From assembly GCF_041146795.1 (NCBI RefSeq), contig NC_135187.1:19254056-19318055 (forward strand): 64,000 bases of DNA, written 5' to 3'. Each line of letters begins with the position of its first letter. The first letter of the stretch is position 1. Below are positions 23,371 through 48,180 of the stretch, one piece after another. Below the pieces are notes generated by a model, which did not search any database, was not told the origin of the DNA, and saw nothing but the letters and a program-made list of their open reading frames with translations. Source of the stretch: Maylandia zebra. Lineage: Eukaryota > Chordata > Actinopteri > Cichliformes > Cichlidae. The position numbers were made by a program, and so were the translations under genes.

Positions 23371-25480
23371 ATAACTTTCCAATAATCACGGCTTTTCAGT
23401 GATGTTGTAAAACAACAGCCACTTCCACTGAGAGGATTTCTGAACAACAGCTGGATCAACTGAAGGCACAGATGCATCTCTCAGATCCTGTGTCAGGTCT
23501 TTGCTGGATTTGTTCCCTCGCTGTAGATAGAGTTTTAGTCCTGCAACTTCTAATTTTGTCCTCCACTTGTTCTTCAAAGTTGCAAGGAGACACTGCAAAC
23601 CACGCTGAGATATGATAGCTCTTTGGGAATAGCCCTGCTGGTCAAAAAATACTACTTTATGTCTGTCAAGCTGTGTTGTCTTTGGTATTTTTCAGCTAAA
23701 GAAATGGGAACAAATGATGTGCTTTAGCGACAGGCTGCAAATGAAAAAAGTGCCTTAAGACACAATTTAAAACTGGCTCTTTGCTAAGTTCATCCCTTGA
23801 GTTAGGTAGCTCTTTGTGCTTAAATGGTTCACGGGTCTGTGTTAAGCCACTTAACAAACAACAGACATTCTCCAGATAAAGGTCAGGTACAAGGACTGGA
23901 GTGTCCAAATGTCAATAGAGAAGTTTTTAAAGACCCTCAGAAATTCTGCAAAACTGTGAAGACAGTGATGTAAACCTACCAACCATTCTGATTCTCTTTC
24001 ACCACATGAGACAAACAGTAAATCATCCCAGTATCGAAGCTGGAAAAACAAAATTTTAATATCTGTTTTAAAAGTGACTTAAATGTTAATTACTCGGCTA
24101 TTCTTCGTTTCCAGTTCACTGGTCTTTAACTGGAGCCCCAATATAAAGAAACCCAGAGGTAGAAGACAGGAGAGCTGAGCAGCGAGCCCACCAGAGAAAA
24201 CACTGTGGTGTTTAATAATGTTTGAACATTGAGTCTCTGTGCAGTTTGTCACATGGTGATGTTAAAAACCCACAGGGGAACATTCCCTCTGTATTACTGT
24301 GTCTCTCCAACTCTTCGCCTTCTCCTTCTGTCCTGTTTCTTTTATTACCTCTTCCTCAGCTGTAGTTCATCCCACCAATTTCTCTCTTCTGCTTCTTTTT
24401 GCTTGGAGAAGCAGAAGCATTAAAAATGTCCTGACGAAAAGACAGAGTAACATCTTTTGCCGTGTCCGCTGTGAATACTAAAGAAAGATAACAACTGAAG
24501 ATTCCTATAAGTTAGTGCACCCAGAGCAAAAGTAAACTAGAAGCCAGAGTTATACCACATATTTATTTGTGAAGACACATACAGTACACATTTCATCTTG
24601 TCATAAATCACATAAGGCTGCGAGGACGATGCTGCAAATAACTAGTCACGCTTTTAATTTAACAACGTCTATTTTTATGACCCTTCTTCAGGCATCCTTC
24701 ATGTGGCAAACCTGTTGTTTTGCCACAGAGTTCGTTGCTTGATAACCTACGGCGTGGGCGAGTACAGTCGCGGTAATCACAGCTGAAGTAAAAGGTAGTC
24801 GAGCAGACGTCGCGGAGATGAGCGTACCCTGTGTAAGATATGAGGGGTGGTTTGTAATGCCACCTGTGAAACAAGAAACAAGGTATTTCCACATACTGGT
24901 AATGCTGTCGTATGTACAGCGAGTCAATACAGTCACAGATCATATGCACAGAAACACACAGACGTCAGGTACTTAATAATTCCCCGTGGCCTCGCCACAT
25001 TAACGTCAGTTCATTTTCAGACACCATGAAGGAAACAGATTAAGATATTTCCTGTAAATCAGTTCGTTATTGATTTTGAAATTATGCAAGAAAATTCTTT
25101 ACCATTAAGTTTCTTTTTTATTAATCAGCGGTCCCTGTTGACAATAATTATAATCACTTCCCATGCTCTTACCCTTATATACTGTTTTATTTACATTCCT
25201 ACTGTAAAACACTGAAATTTGACCACAAACATGACTATTTGTATCCATTTACATCTGCTCTTTTACATTTTCTAAATATTTGGCACATATGGAAAGATGG
25301 CACATCGATAACAAAGAATGATAGAGTATTTTTAAAAATCCTGAATGCATTCATCTCTGTTTGGCAGAAATTGTCACAACACTGATATCTACTCAGACAT
25401 GAGCAAATATTCCCAGAGTCCAGTCCTCTGTAACTGCTCATAGTGTAATGACTTATGACACATTCGCCATTATATGTGTG
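23371..25480. other. crtap-susd5 intergenic DNA, no firm gene
   Basis: Several short minus-strand open frames occur (23386-23598, 23696-23908, 23851-24051) with no recognised domain. One exon-like segment at 24659-24863 is listed separately. No RNA gene seen. Confidence 0.4.
24659..24863 (-). other. Possible orphan terminal exon encoding a Cys-rich tail
   Basis: On the minus strand a strong 3' splice site (pyrimidine tract then CACAG at 24864-24868) is followed by an open frame of about 68 codons ending in a stop at 24659-24661. The encoded tail has six cysteines and many basic residues (..DVCSTTFYFSCDYRDC.., ..ELCGKTTG.., ..GHKNRRC). I do not recognise the family and found no matching upstream exon. 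It may be a chance frame, a transposon remnant or the last exon of an unannotated gene. Confidence 0.25.
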
Positions 25481-25483
25481 TGT

Positions 25484-26397
25484 ACACTCACCGGTCACCT
25501 GTTCAACTCCTCATTAAAGGAACTATCCAATCAGCCAATCACAGCAGCAGCTCGAGGCATTTAGGCATGCGAACATGACGCGCTGAAGTTAAGACTGAGC
25601 ATCACAATGGAGAAAAGAGGTGATTTAAGAACGTGACAGCTGATAGCGAGGCAATAGTAACTCAAATAACTACTCGTTACAACCAAGTTTTGCACAGGGC
25701 GTCAAACCTCGAAGCAGATGACCTTCAGCAGAGGAAGACCACACTGGGTACCACTCTCATCAGGTAAGATCATGAAATTGAGGCCAAAATTCACCAAAAC
25801 TGGACAAGAGAAGACTGTAAAATTGTTGTCTGGTCTGTTGAGTCTCAGTTTTTGTTTTCACATTAGGATGGTAGGATCAGAATTTGGTGTAAATAAAAAT
25901 TCATGGATACATGCTGCCATGCGTTAATGGTTCAGGCTGCTGCTGGTGTAATGGTGTAGAGGACATTGTCTTGGCACACTTTGTACCCTTTTAGTACTAA
26001 ATGAGCACCGTTTCACCACCACACCCTACATGAGTATTGTTGCCGACCATGTTCGTCCCCGTGCACGCCTCTTCCAGCAGGATGACACACCACGTCGCGA
26101 AGCTCGGATCATCTCAAACCGCTTTCTTGAACGTGACAATGAGTCAGCTGTTCTCAAATTGGCTCCACAATCACCAGATCTCAATCAAACAGGCAATCTT
26201 TGGGATGTGGTGGAACAAGAAATTCACATCATGGACTTACAGCCGATAAATCTGCAGTACCTGTGTTATGATGTCATGTCAATATGGACCAAAATCTCAG
26301 AGCAACGTTTCCAGCACCTTGCTGAATCTATGCCATGAAGAATTAAGACAGTCCCTTTTAGAATAAAAGGGATGTAAAGTGGTATTTGAGTGTATAT
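25484..26397 (+). mobile_element. Decayed, internally deleted Tc1-type transposon
   Basis: The left end starts GTACACTCACCGGTCACCTG and the right end finishes GTATTTGAGTGTATA, degenerate inverted repeats. The interior reads Tc1 transposase in pieces. The best frame (26030-26338) has RLFQQDD, the PQSPDLNQTGNLWDVVEQE block (the final catalytic Glu region is altered to GN) and ..SIWTKISEQRFQHLAESMP. Much of the N-terminal half is deleted. It is the same family as the fragment at 13434-13583. Confidence 0.75.
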
Positions 26398-26460
26398 CAA
26401 TCTCTCTGTTTTAGGGCAGTGGAGTCCTATTTTTGATCATTTGAAAATCTAAATGCACTT

Positions 26461-26466
26461 TTTATT
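26461..26466 (-). terminator. susd5: Candidate susd5 poly(A) signal (minus-strand AATAAA)
   Basis: TTTATT on the plus strand reads AATAAA in the susd5 direction, about 880 bp beyond the stop codon. Other AT-rich candidates exist nearby, so the choice is tentative. Confidence 0.3.
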
Positions 26467-27344
26467 AAACTTTTGGCTGCATTGAAACTCTATTTAAACT
26501 GTATTTATTTGAGGCTGTGGTTCTTTTTCACCACAGTGTTTAATCTGTGGTTAGTTGGACTGATGTCAGGATCTACTCTGCTTCCTCGGTCGGTACCTTC
26601 AAACATAATTTACTGCTGGCTGGCGGATTGCACAGACCTGCGACACACACACGCACACTATCACACACACGCATACATGTGGCTGAGTCTGCAATCTGGA
26701 TGCCTCTTTATGTCTCATCAGCTGAATGTCAAAACCAACACAGACAAGAAATATTTCTCCCATCAGACTCCACCTCTTATTTACACCTTTCACCAGCCTC
26801 TTTTCTTTCATCTCACCCCTCTCAGTACTCTTCATGTCCTCCCGCGAACCTCCTGTGGTGAACTAGACCTTTTTTTTTCCATAAACACAATACACAGAAT
26901 ATCAAACAATGCACATCAGCAATAATACAAGCACTCAACAAAAACAACAGCAAGAAATCTTCATCAAAATGTCCAAGAGCTTTGGAGAATGAAGTTTCAG
27001 TTCCTATATTCAGGCAGTGCTGTGCCTCATGTTGTGGTTTTCCTACATGTTAATATCTTTAAAGTCTCGCTTCTCAGCTTCTGGAGTTGAATCCAGCCTG
27101 GTTTATGTCCAGGTAGATGCCAGAGCTTTAAAAATCATGGATAACATACAAGGACTGGTGGATTTCCTCAGAACTACTAAGTGACAGGACTATTGCCATC
27201 TTGTTTCATTCAAGTTTCACTATGTTAAGCATCATTACAATATTTTGTGCTAGCTTTTTTAAAGTTTATACCTAAGATCAACAGTTTTCAACTGAATCTT
27301 CCCATCCTTCCCAAAGGAAGAGTGTCTGTGCCAACCTCTCTCCC

Positions 27345-39411
<12,067 letters not shown>

Positions 39412-40695
39412 CTTTTTTCTTCCGTCCACAGCTGTACACTAACTGTCAACTCTTATTTTTAAGAGAAAAGAAAAAGTTTTCAAAAACTTCAAAAATTTGT
39501 ATTTACAGGCTTACAGGGTTAAGCAAACTCCTGCTATTTCCCTGCGGGTGGCAGAGGTTGGCTCTGGGAAGGTAAGGGGCTTGTTAACAAGTGAGGATGT
39601 TAACAGAGCTGCTCAGGAGCGAGGCGGTTATCGCCCCAAATAGTCGCACTGGCAAGCAGATGGAGCACCTGTGTGAAAACTCGCGTGCACCCGCTAGAAA
39701 ACAGGCGACGTCACGCCACAGTGTCTTGAAGGTGGGCAAAGAAGAAAGAGAGAGAAAGAGAAAAACTTTGGCTGCAGATTAAAAGGGATCCAGCCTGCTC
39801 AGTGTTTATGAGCTGGAGTAAATAAAAGCCTGTAAACTAGGAGTGAATGTACATTTACGATGATATTAAACACTCTCTAACAAATAGAGGACCTGTACAC
39901 CCAAACTAAACACATCCCAGACCATAATAATCTTGATTAAGGTGTACTGGAGCTGCACTCGTGCGAGTGTGGATGTGCGCGTCCCAAATTGGTAACTAAT
40001 GGTCAATCTCACACAGTTTTGACAGTGGATGTCGTTTATCTAAGAGTTATGGATGTTTTCTCAGGTTTTCAAACTCAGATCAGAAAATCTGAGGCGATAT
40101 TAGAAAAATTATAAAGACTGCTTTATTTTTTAAATAAAGTTCAAAAGTAAGATTGCATTGAAAAATGGATGTGCTGTTATTACTGATGAAGTGAGGTGTA
40201 AGTAACAATGTTTGCAATTGACGTGGAGCTAAATGCATGCAAAGACATTTGTTTTTTATTTTAAACTTAGCACAAAAAGTAAGGAATTTTGTGTCTGGTT
40301 GATTATTCCTGTGTTGTAACAATGCTTCTTGGCAATAAATCTGACACCTTTGGAAAGCCGTTTATTTCCCCTTCAAATGTTGGGACATTTGTAAGAAACA
40401 GGCATTAGTGGGTTGAGCAGCTTGTTCTGCTATTGACTCTTGATTGGTGTCATTTGTTGGGTTGGATGAAGAGTCTGAAGTCTGAAGAAATAGGACACAT
40501 TGGTGATTTAACAGTTTATTCATTTAACAAACAGGGACCTTAGTACCATGTGGAAAAACTATGCACAGCCACAACAGGTTGGCACCTCCCCCTCATGCTG
40601 GCCACCAGCTTGGTCACACACACTGCTGTGGGATGGTATCCCATTCTTCAATGCAGCATTTATCGCAAGTCACCTATGGTGGTTGTGTTGGTCAC

Positions 40696-41170
40696 TGTCA
40701 CGGAGGAGCAGGGAGGACTCGGCGCAGACTGAAATCTCAGAAAAACTGGTTTATTTACACACTCCAGGTGCACTATATACAGGTGAAGGAGAAGGGGGCC
40801 AGGGTTCCCAGGGGTGCAGAGAGGGGTCGGGAAAAGCGTCCAGAGTCTCCAAACCAAGCACGAGAAATCTGCATACAGAGAACAAGAGTTAGCACGGAAC
40901 TTTCACGGACAGAGCTCAAAAACTGGCTGAGGCTAAAGTAGCACTGACGAGCGTTACTCAATAGTCCAGCGGCGAGGTGCTCTCAGTCACTGCCTTAAGT
41001 AGCGGGAGCAAACAAGGTGAGGAGCCACAGGTGATTGCCTACAGGTGGTGGAGGCCGGGAGCTCACAATGAGCTCCGCTCAGGCAGCAAGCAGAGAGAGA
41101 GGAGAGAGAAAAGACAAAACATAACATGTAGCCACACAGGGCCAGCCGAGCAGGCACGGGGACCATGACA
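40696..41170 (-). mobile_element. Solo LTR, same family as 10884-11507, upstream of susd5
   Basis: A 475-bp unit with TGTCACGG and CATGACA ends, flanked by perfect GTCAC duplications (40691-40695 and 41171-41175). Reverse-complemented, it aligns by eye with the LTR at 10884: GGTCCCCGTG start, GGAGCTCATT block, CTACTTAAGGCAGTG promoter-like box, AATAAACC poly(A) region. So it reads in the susd5 direction and ends about 1.3 kb upstream of the susd5 start codon. It could donate promoter or enhancer sequence; that is inference. Confidence 0.78.
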
Positions 41171-41859
41171 GTCACAGAATAAGGTGTTTGGCACTGGCAG
41201 GAAAGATTTGGCAAGTTTTTCATGGGTGCAACCCACACACTCAACTCTGCTGCTCAACCCACAAATGCATTCTCCAGAAAAATGGCAAACAAACCCATAA
41301 ATATCAGTGCCTTTATTCATAGAAAGGCTGCATAAAAGCATTATTTTTACAGTGTTGTTTTTATTTAAGGGGGAATAAAAAGACTTTCCAAAGGGATCCC
41401 ATTTATTAGCAAGAACCATTGTTACAACCACGAAATAATTGATCAAAGACATGCCAGCTTTATTTTAATGACCGTTTTTCATTTAAGCCTGTAACTCCAG
41501 CACTAACACTACTCTCATAAATTGTGGAATTCAGAAATTCAATTTGAGGGGAAAACTAAATAAGTACCTGCATGCCAGTTAAAGTGATTTTTTTGTTTAA
41601 TAAGTCATTGTGAGAACCTTTTTGAAGAGCAAAAGTTATTTAATTTGATTGCACAGAGTTAGGTTAGGATCGGGGTCATTACTGATGCAAATTTAGACCT
41701 CACAGAGTTCACTCATTTATTAGTCTAAGAGGACAGTGAAAAATATCAAAGAGTGGAGCTGCTTGTTTTCTCTAAACAGCATGTCAATTAATTAGGGGGG
41801 AAATTTATAAGCCCATGACTGTCTGTCTGTGAAGTACCTGTAGCTGACAATGTTTTCAG

Positions 41860-42340
41860 AGGTTATTATAGTTAACTAAAACTAAACTAAAAACTAAAAA
41901 TATATGTGAAGAAAACATTTTAGTTAATTAAAGTAAAAATAAATAGACTGTTAAGGAAAGTTAACTAAATGAAATTATTTTTTCAATTAACAAGTAATAT
42001 AAAAAAGATTTGTAAAAATATCTTTAGTTTTAGTACTTGTTGACCTTGTAAAATTGGTTATCAAAACTTAGCTGATGAAGCGTTGGTGGACGTGTTTATT
42101 GAGACTTTTGCCATCTAAACAACTGCTTTTAAAAGGTTTTGTGTGTTTTACTGTAATACCTCTGCTGGTTTTCCTAAATCCTGCCTCTGACATATCTCCT
42201 CCATTCAACAAAAGAGTAAACTAACGCTGACATTAATAGAAACTTACCAAAATGAGCAAATCTACTCTGGAAATTAACTGAAACTCAACTGAATTTTAAA
42301 CAAAATGTGAAAAAAACCAAAAAAACCCCCAAAAAAACAC
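41860..42340. repeat. AT-rich dispersed repeat (TTAACTAAAACTAAA type)
   Basis: It starts AGGTTATTATAGTTAACTAA and continues with ACTAAA-rich sequence, a pattern seen in abundant short fish repeats. No coding capacity and no clear ends. Intergenic between susd5 and fbxl2. Confidence 0.35.
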
Positions 42341-43078
42341 AAACTTGCAGCTCTCAACTGAGTGAATGTGAACAGCTGCACCACTCTACAGAGGACTGTT
42401 TCCATTTCACTGTGTTTCTGTCTAAACTAGAGAAATAAAAAGGGAACAGAAAGAGGAAAACAATTTAAGAAGCACTGTGGGAGCGATGTGTAAACCCTCA
42501 AATACAGAACTCTTTCTCCAAGTAAAGCAATCCCAACAACAAAAACTTGATTTTTAAATTCCTTAAGGAGTGGTGCCATCTTTATTGAAGATTCACACTT
42601 AGTCATCTCTTTCACATCTTTCTTTCACATCCCATGTTTTCCATTTTCGTAGTTTTCCGTGTTTCCTGTATCCCTCTGGAGTCCCCCATTACTGCCTGCT
42701 GGCTTTGAATCCCCTCTCTAACGTTTTTCCATGTCAGTCCCTCTTCTCTACATTTCCTGTCACATTCTTTCAGCCAGCACTCATGCACCTCTCATGCTGT
42801 CACGGATGTCATCTACAGAGGGTTGGACGCAGAGATCAGGTGGGCTGGGATCCTGACTCATGTACAGGGGCTATTTCTGGATGACCGGGGGTCGTACAGG
42901 GGAGGGGAGAGAGATGGTGATTCACACCTGCACCATCTCAGAGAGGCGGGTGAAAATTATGTTTGCTGCAGGTGTCCTGGGGCCACTCTGACAGACACTC
43001 GTCCGGACATTACACAGGTGTGTAATCCCACAGGACTTCCAGGACACACCTATTAAGTAGTCTGTGCTGTAGAGGTAA

Positions 43079-43105
43079 ACACACACACACACACACACAC
43101 ACACA
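43079..43105. repeat. (AC)n microsatellite, about 13 units
   Basis: An uninterrupted AC run of about 26 bp in intergenic DNA. A much longer TG tract lies 275 bp to the right. Confidence 0.9.
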
Positions 43106-43377
43106 AATACTCAACCACAATTCCTCTGAGTATGTGCGAGACCGCTGACTTCCCATGTGAGACATGTCCTGCCAGACGGAGGTGTGTGATTGACTCGGAG
43201 GAAATCTCTGGTCATACCAGTGGAAGCCGGGGACAGATGGAGGTATGGCTCTGTCTCCATGGCAACAGTCTCCTAAAACCCCATTGAGGGGTGGGAAGCA
43301 GACAAACAGGGACAGCTTTGAAAGGCCAGAACTGAATCTGCATTCAAAGAAAATGTTATTTCAAGAGAAATGATTGA

Positions 43378-43477
<100 letters not shown>

Positions 43478-43488
43478 CACCATCCTGT

Positions 43489-43515
43489 AAGACGCATGTT
43501 TCAAACATGCGTCTT
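43489..43515. repeat. Perfect 13-bp inverted repeat with 1-nt centre
   Basis: AAGACGCATGTTT, then C, then AAACATGCGTCTT: the two arms are exact reverse complements. It lies 12 bp after the TG repeat. No flanking U-tract suggests a terminator. Confidence 0.9.
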
Positions 43516-43794
43516 CCTGCAGAGCTAATGAAAACATTCCTGACAGTCTTTAATTTTTCTTGTAAATCAGGAGTCTTGGAGTCTGTCAGAGTGGCTTTGC
43601 ATGATTCACAGTTTAAGTGTAGCCCTCAAGTTCATCCTCTGTCTGAAACAATCTGTCTTAACTCCTCCTGTTTCTTATTGGCTGTCTAATGCAAACAGCA
43701 GGTTTGAACAGCAGGTAGCTGTGCTTTCTGTGCTCACAGCCAGAGCTGAGTGCCAGAGATAACTATATTAGCGATATCCCCTCGTGCTGACGTC

Positions 43795-44545
43795 ATACCC
43801 CTTGGCAACTTGAAGCTTCAGCTACTGCCACAGATTCTCTACAGGACTGGGGTCTGGAGACTGGTTAGGCCACTCCATGACCCTCGCATGCTTCTTCTTT
43901 AGCCACTCGTTGGTTTTGTGTTTTAGGTCATTGCCATGTCTGGAAGACCCACCCACTCATCCTCAGGACAAAGGTTCTTGTCCAAGATTTTACAATACAT
44001 GGATTTTACAATCAACTGGTCCCTCAATGCAGTGAAGTCGTCCTATACTTTTAGCAGAAAACCATCCAAAAACATGAAGTTTCCACCTCCATGCTCGACT
44101 TTAAGGATGGTGCATGGAGCTCCAGACTGAGGGTGATTTATGGTCATTTGATATTTTTTTCCATTTTTACATAATCACACCAAGACCTGGTGGTCCTGTA
44201 GCTCATTCCAGCCTTGTTCAGGTCTACAATCTTGTGCCTGACGTCCTCGACAGCTCTTTGGTCTCACCCATTAAGGTGGAGAGGTTAGAATGGCCAAATT
44301 TTACTCTGTGGACAGGTGTGCTTTGTGCACATTAGGACTATATCCCAAATTGATTGATTGTTTGGTTATAATCTGAGGGAGCCCAATTCTGGTGGGTTTG
44401 TAGGGGGTCAAATACTTATTTCACTCACTGACAAGCAGTTCAATTTTTAACTTTTATGTAATGAAATTTTTCTGGATTTTTAAAATTTTTTGGTTGATAT
44501 TCTGTTTTTCTCCATTAAAGTAAAACTACCATAAAATTAGCATAC
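43795..44545 (-). mobile_element. Decayed Tc1-like transposon in reverse orientation
   Basis: Reverse-complemented, 43795-43960 reads a degraded Tc1 C-terminal region (WVFQ.., ..SPDP.PVENLW-like with stops). Sequence up to about 44130 continues the transposase backwards. The right end has GTCAAATACTTATTTCACTC followed by AT-rich terminal sequence typical of Tc1 ends. No intact ORF. Confidence 0.6.
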
Positions 44546-44559
44546 AAGCTACAGTGCTA

Positions 44560-45860
44560 TAAGCATTAATATGTTTTTTAATACCTTTAAAAAAAGAGAG
44601 GTTCGTGAAGAGTAAGAAGAAGACAAAATAAAGAAGGTAAAATACTCTCAAAGCCAATGAAAATGGTTAAGAAAACAAAACTTGTGAATATGATGTACGT
44701 AAATAAAATTAAAAGAACTGCATCAACAGCTGAGGTCCATTTTCCATTTGAAAGACTGTGTGTGTGATGGGCTCCGTGCTGCTTGACATCAATGCAGTCA
44801 CTGCGACCAGCAGGACACATTCAACACTGAGCTGCCAGCCACAGCCGAGTCAGGAGGAGAAGGGCGTGGGATTTTTCAAGGAAGGGAGTTAATTAAATTG
44901 ACTGTCGATGAGAGATTGCTCATTACTGAGCAATGTGTTGGTATGGGGTGGCGTGAAGATGAAAAACTACATATTTGGTCAAACTTTATGAAAGCTTTGT
45001 CTACCTGAGCTTGTTTTGTAATATAGTATATAATATGTTTTAGTGTTTTGTGTCACACTAAACACAACAATGACATTTTTTGAAATTTAAAATAAATTTT
45101 ACCTTTGATCAAGTTCAGAGGTGCAATGTAGTGCGCGAGTGTATGAAGCAGAGTCCAAGAAAACAAGAGTGAGGCTTATCAGCTCATGAGCCTGACTTAC
45201 TGCATCAATGATGAGGTGTCAGCACCACCTTCTGACTTCCTGGAACAAACATTCAACCAGGGAAGGAGGAGATAGGGCCAATCCTGGGGCTGTCACACAA
45301 AATAAAACTCTACCTAACATATTACGCTCAAAACATTATATACAAACATTGTTACCCTATTTACACCTACATTTACAAACATTTACATCAATTATATGTT
45401 AAACATCAGTTTTTACATCTGAATGTAAACGTTAACAGTTGAGTTTAAATATTTCATGTAACTTTATTAAATCTTGAATATAAGCGTTACATTTAAACTG
45501 AATCCGTATAGAGTAAGATAAATCGGAAATCCTTGTGCATGCGCAGTCGAATTTCCACGAAGCTGTACTGTATTAGTGGAGTGAACATGCTGACGCTGTC
45601 CATGTTTTGCTTTTAGGATAACAGAGGTTAGGCCAGCTGCATCAGAGCGCCCTCTAGTCGTGGAGGTGGGGAACACCTGCAAAGAGGTTTTTATACCTGG
45701 ACCAATGAAAAAATGGAAAAGCTTTGATATTTGTAACAGTCATACATTCAAATTGTAAATAAAAACAAATGACCGGTTTCAATTAAGAGGTGAAAGTAAC
45801 ATTTGAATGCTTATCATGATCTTTTTATACTTTACATCAAATAACTGAGTTCTTTTTAAT
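44560..45860. other. Intergenic DNA, nothing recognised
   Basis: AT-rich sequence between the Tc1 remnant and the L1 insertion, with no coherent coding frame or repeat boundary. Confidence 0.4.
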
Positions 45861-45881
45861 TAAAAGGCAGGCCAATTTAAT

Positions 45882-47496
45882 CAATAAATCAAAATCTTCT
45901 ATAATGCTTTTGAACTCAGAAGAAAGGATGAATCCACCTAAATACACCTGCCATTTTAGAAATGTGAATCAGTTTACTTATCTAGGTATTCAGATTGTCC
46001 CGAAATTGGAAGAGGTGGTGAACCATAATTATAGTCCAATTATGACTGACATATCCAAATCAGTGGAGAGATGGTCGAGTCTCCAAATTTCACTGATTGG
46101 TAGAATAAATATACTAAAGATGAACGTGCTCCCTAAGCTTCTGTATCTGTTTCAGAATATCCCCTTGCCACCCCCCTCAGACTTTTTCCTTAAAATAAGA
46201 AAACTGTTTAATCAGTTTTTATGGAATAACAAGCGTCCCAATTATTTTGCCCCGGGTAGGGCGGACGGTGGTTTTAAAATGTGGGCAGACTCGGGGCTGG
46301 GACTGGTGAAGGATGCTTTCGGGGGTGATGGAAGACTTTTAAGTTTTGAACAACTAATCTCTAAATTTAATATTCCCCGAAAGCACTTTTTCAAATACCT
46401 ACAGTTTAGGAGTTTTATCAGGTCTTATCATAATGATTTTACACATATTCCCCCGCTGTCCACATTAGAGAAAATCCTAACCAAAAACCCCAGTGGTAGA
46501 GGGATGATATCTGAATTATATAACTTGATGATGACATCCTCTCCTGATTCATCTGCTGCTAAGCTTGAAGCTTGGAGGTATGACTTACAGGAGGAATTGA
46601 CAGTGGAACAATGGAGTAGAGCATGTAAGCTAGCCCAAACACAGACAGGGAACACACGTCTAAAATTGCTACAATTTAATTGATTGATGAGAGTGTACAT
46701 AACACCAGAAAAACTTAACAAATGTAATATGCAGATTCCTGATATCTGTAATAGATGTGAAGAAGATAAGGGCACATTGCTCCACTGTTTATGGTCATGT
46801 CCAAAAATAAAGGAGTTTTGGGAAGAGGTTAGAGCAATGATAAAGGAGATTTTGTCAATTAAACTTGTGATGGATCCCAAACTTTTCCTACTAGGATTAT
46901 ATCCTGTAGAGTGTAACATAGATCATTTTGAAAAAATCTTCATAAACATGGGAATACTACAAGCAAAGAGAGTGATAGCTCTAACGTGGAGGAGTCTTGG
47001 CAAACCAAGTATTTCACATTGGTTCAAAGAATTGTCTTTATGTTTACCATTAGAGAAAATTACATATACTCTAAAATTCAATTCAATTCAATTCAATCTT
47101 TATTGGCAGACTTCATGTCCATAAAAACAAGACAAAAAAAACACACACACACACAACACTCCCCCCCCCCCCCCCCCCCCCCCAACACAAGGTATTGTAA
47201 AAGATAAACAAGAAATTTTCCAGAAAATTTGGGGGCGCTACATCCAGTATATTGGGAATAAAGATCTATCTGGTTTACTGTGTGAGACAGGGACAGCCTA
47301 GCTATTCCCGGTACAGGACCACAACCATATGCTGCAATGTGAAAATTATTCTTTAAAATCTGTCAGAGGTCTCATGGACTCAAGTGCTTTCATTGAATGT
47401 ACCTTGTGTTTCGTTTATTGTGTAAATTTGTTTGTGTATGTACTTTATATATGTATATATGTAAAACTTTAATAAACATAATGTTGAAAAAAAAAA
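45882..47496 (+). mobile_element. 5'-truncated L1-type LINE with 16-bp target-site duplication
   Basis: GGCAGGCCAATTTAAT occurs immediately before (45866-45881) and after (47497-47512) the element, preceded on the right by an A-run. This is the signature of L1 retrotransposition. The frame 45904-46683 reads the end of an L1 reverse transcriptase (FTYLGIQI.., INILKMNVLPKLLYLFQ, FLWNNKRP), then GGFKMWADSGLGL, where part of the usual region seems deleted. After a TGA at 46681 the frame continues with CNRCEEDKGTLLHCLWSCPK and KEFWEEV, the zinc-knuckle-like tail. It resumes after a foreign insert as IFQKIWGRYIQYIG near 47213. It is broken and immobile. Confidence 0.82.
47080..47200. repeat. Insert inside the L1 copy: TTCAA repeat, CA run and 23-nt C tract
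   Basis: L1 coding sequence stops at about 47079 and resumes near 47205. In between lie four ATTCA units, CTTTATTGGCAGACTTCATG, an A-run, (CA)n and a C tract at 47161-47183. This looks like a nested short repeat insertion. Its family is not assigned. Confidence 0.5.
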
Positions 47497-47519
47497 GGCA
47501 GGCCAATTTAATTAAAAAT

Positions 47520-48180
47520 AATGATGATTATTTTTATTCTACGTTACTTTTTTAATACTAATTAAATTTAACTTTCTACTTAATTTAATCAAACTGTTTT
47601 AATGCAATTTTACCTTACAAAGATATTTGTTTTGTTATGTTTTATTGAGTTATATACTATTTTGTTGAGGGTTGCATTTAGTGGGTCATTTGAATGTATA
47701 GGGGCGTGAATTTTAATGTACTGTAAAATAGGATTCTTATGACTTAGACAGAACTACTGTGGAGATCGTTTTTTTTCGGTTTCAGATTAAACTGACCAAC
47801 ACATGCTGGCCACGTAGTAATCATTTTATAATAACATGACGATTCCTTTAGTTACTTAATTTCTGTACTTGTATTTGAATCTAGAAACTTTATTGGCACT
47901 GATGTTTGACAAAAGCCCAGACTGCTTTGAGTGTGTCTTTCAGGCGTGCCTGAAACAGGCTGTGTTACAGCAGAAAAGCTCGTGGAGCTCAAACGTTCCC
48001 TCTAAGCAAACCCACGCGTTCGTGTCAGGGCACCCCCTCCATCCCTTTTGGGGGGTTTTTAAAATCAATTTTATTAAAATTCTGCCTGTGCTGGTAAATG
48101 AGCCCCAATTAGTTATGATTTGGTTTCTTCCTCCCTTCCTAAAATTCCTGCAACAAGCCCACAATCAAAACAAATCGACC
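47520..48180. other. Intergenic DNA upstream of the fbxl2 promoter
   Basis: AT-rich sequence with no recognised exon. The 149-codon frame at 47869-48318 lacks domain features and runs into the GC-rich promoter, so I treat it as chance. Confidence 0.4.

Noticed and set aside
23851-24051. Minus-strand frame with RYWDDLLFV resembling a reverse-transcriptase active site
   Set aside because: The match is limited to a few residues with no flanking RT motifs, too weak to call a Penelope-like or other retroelement.
42797-43076. TGTCACGG start resembling a third LTR copy
   Set aside because: The first bases match the solo-LTR family but the following sequence does not, and I found no CATGACA end or target duplication before the AC repeat.
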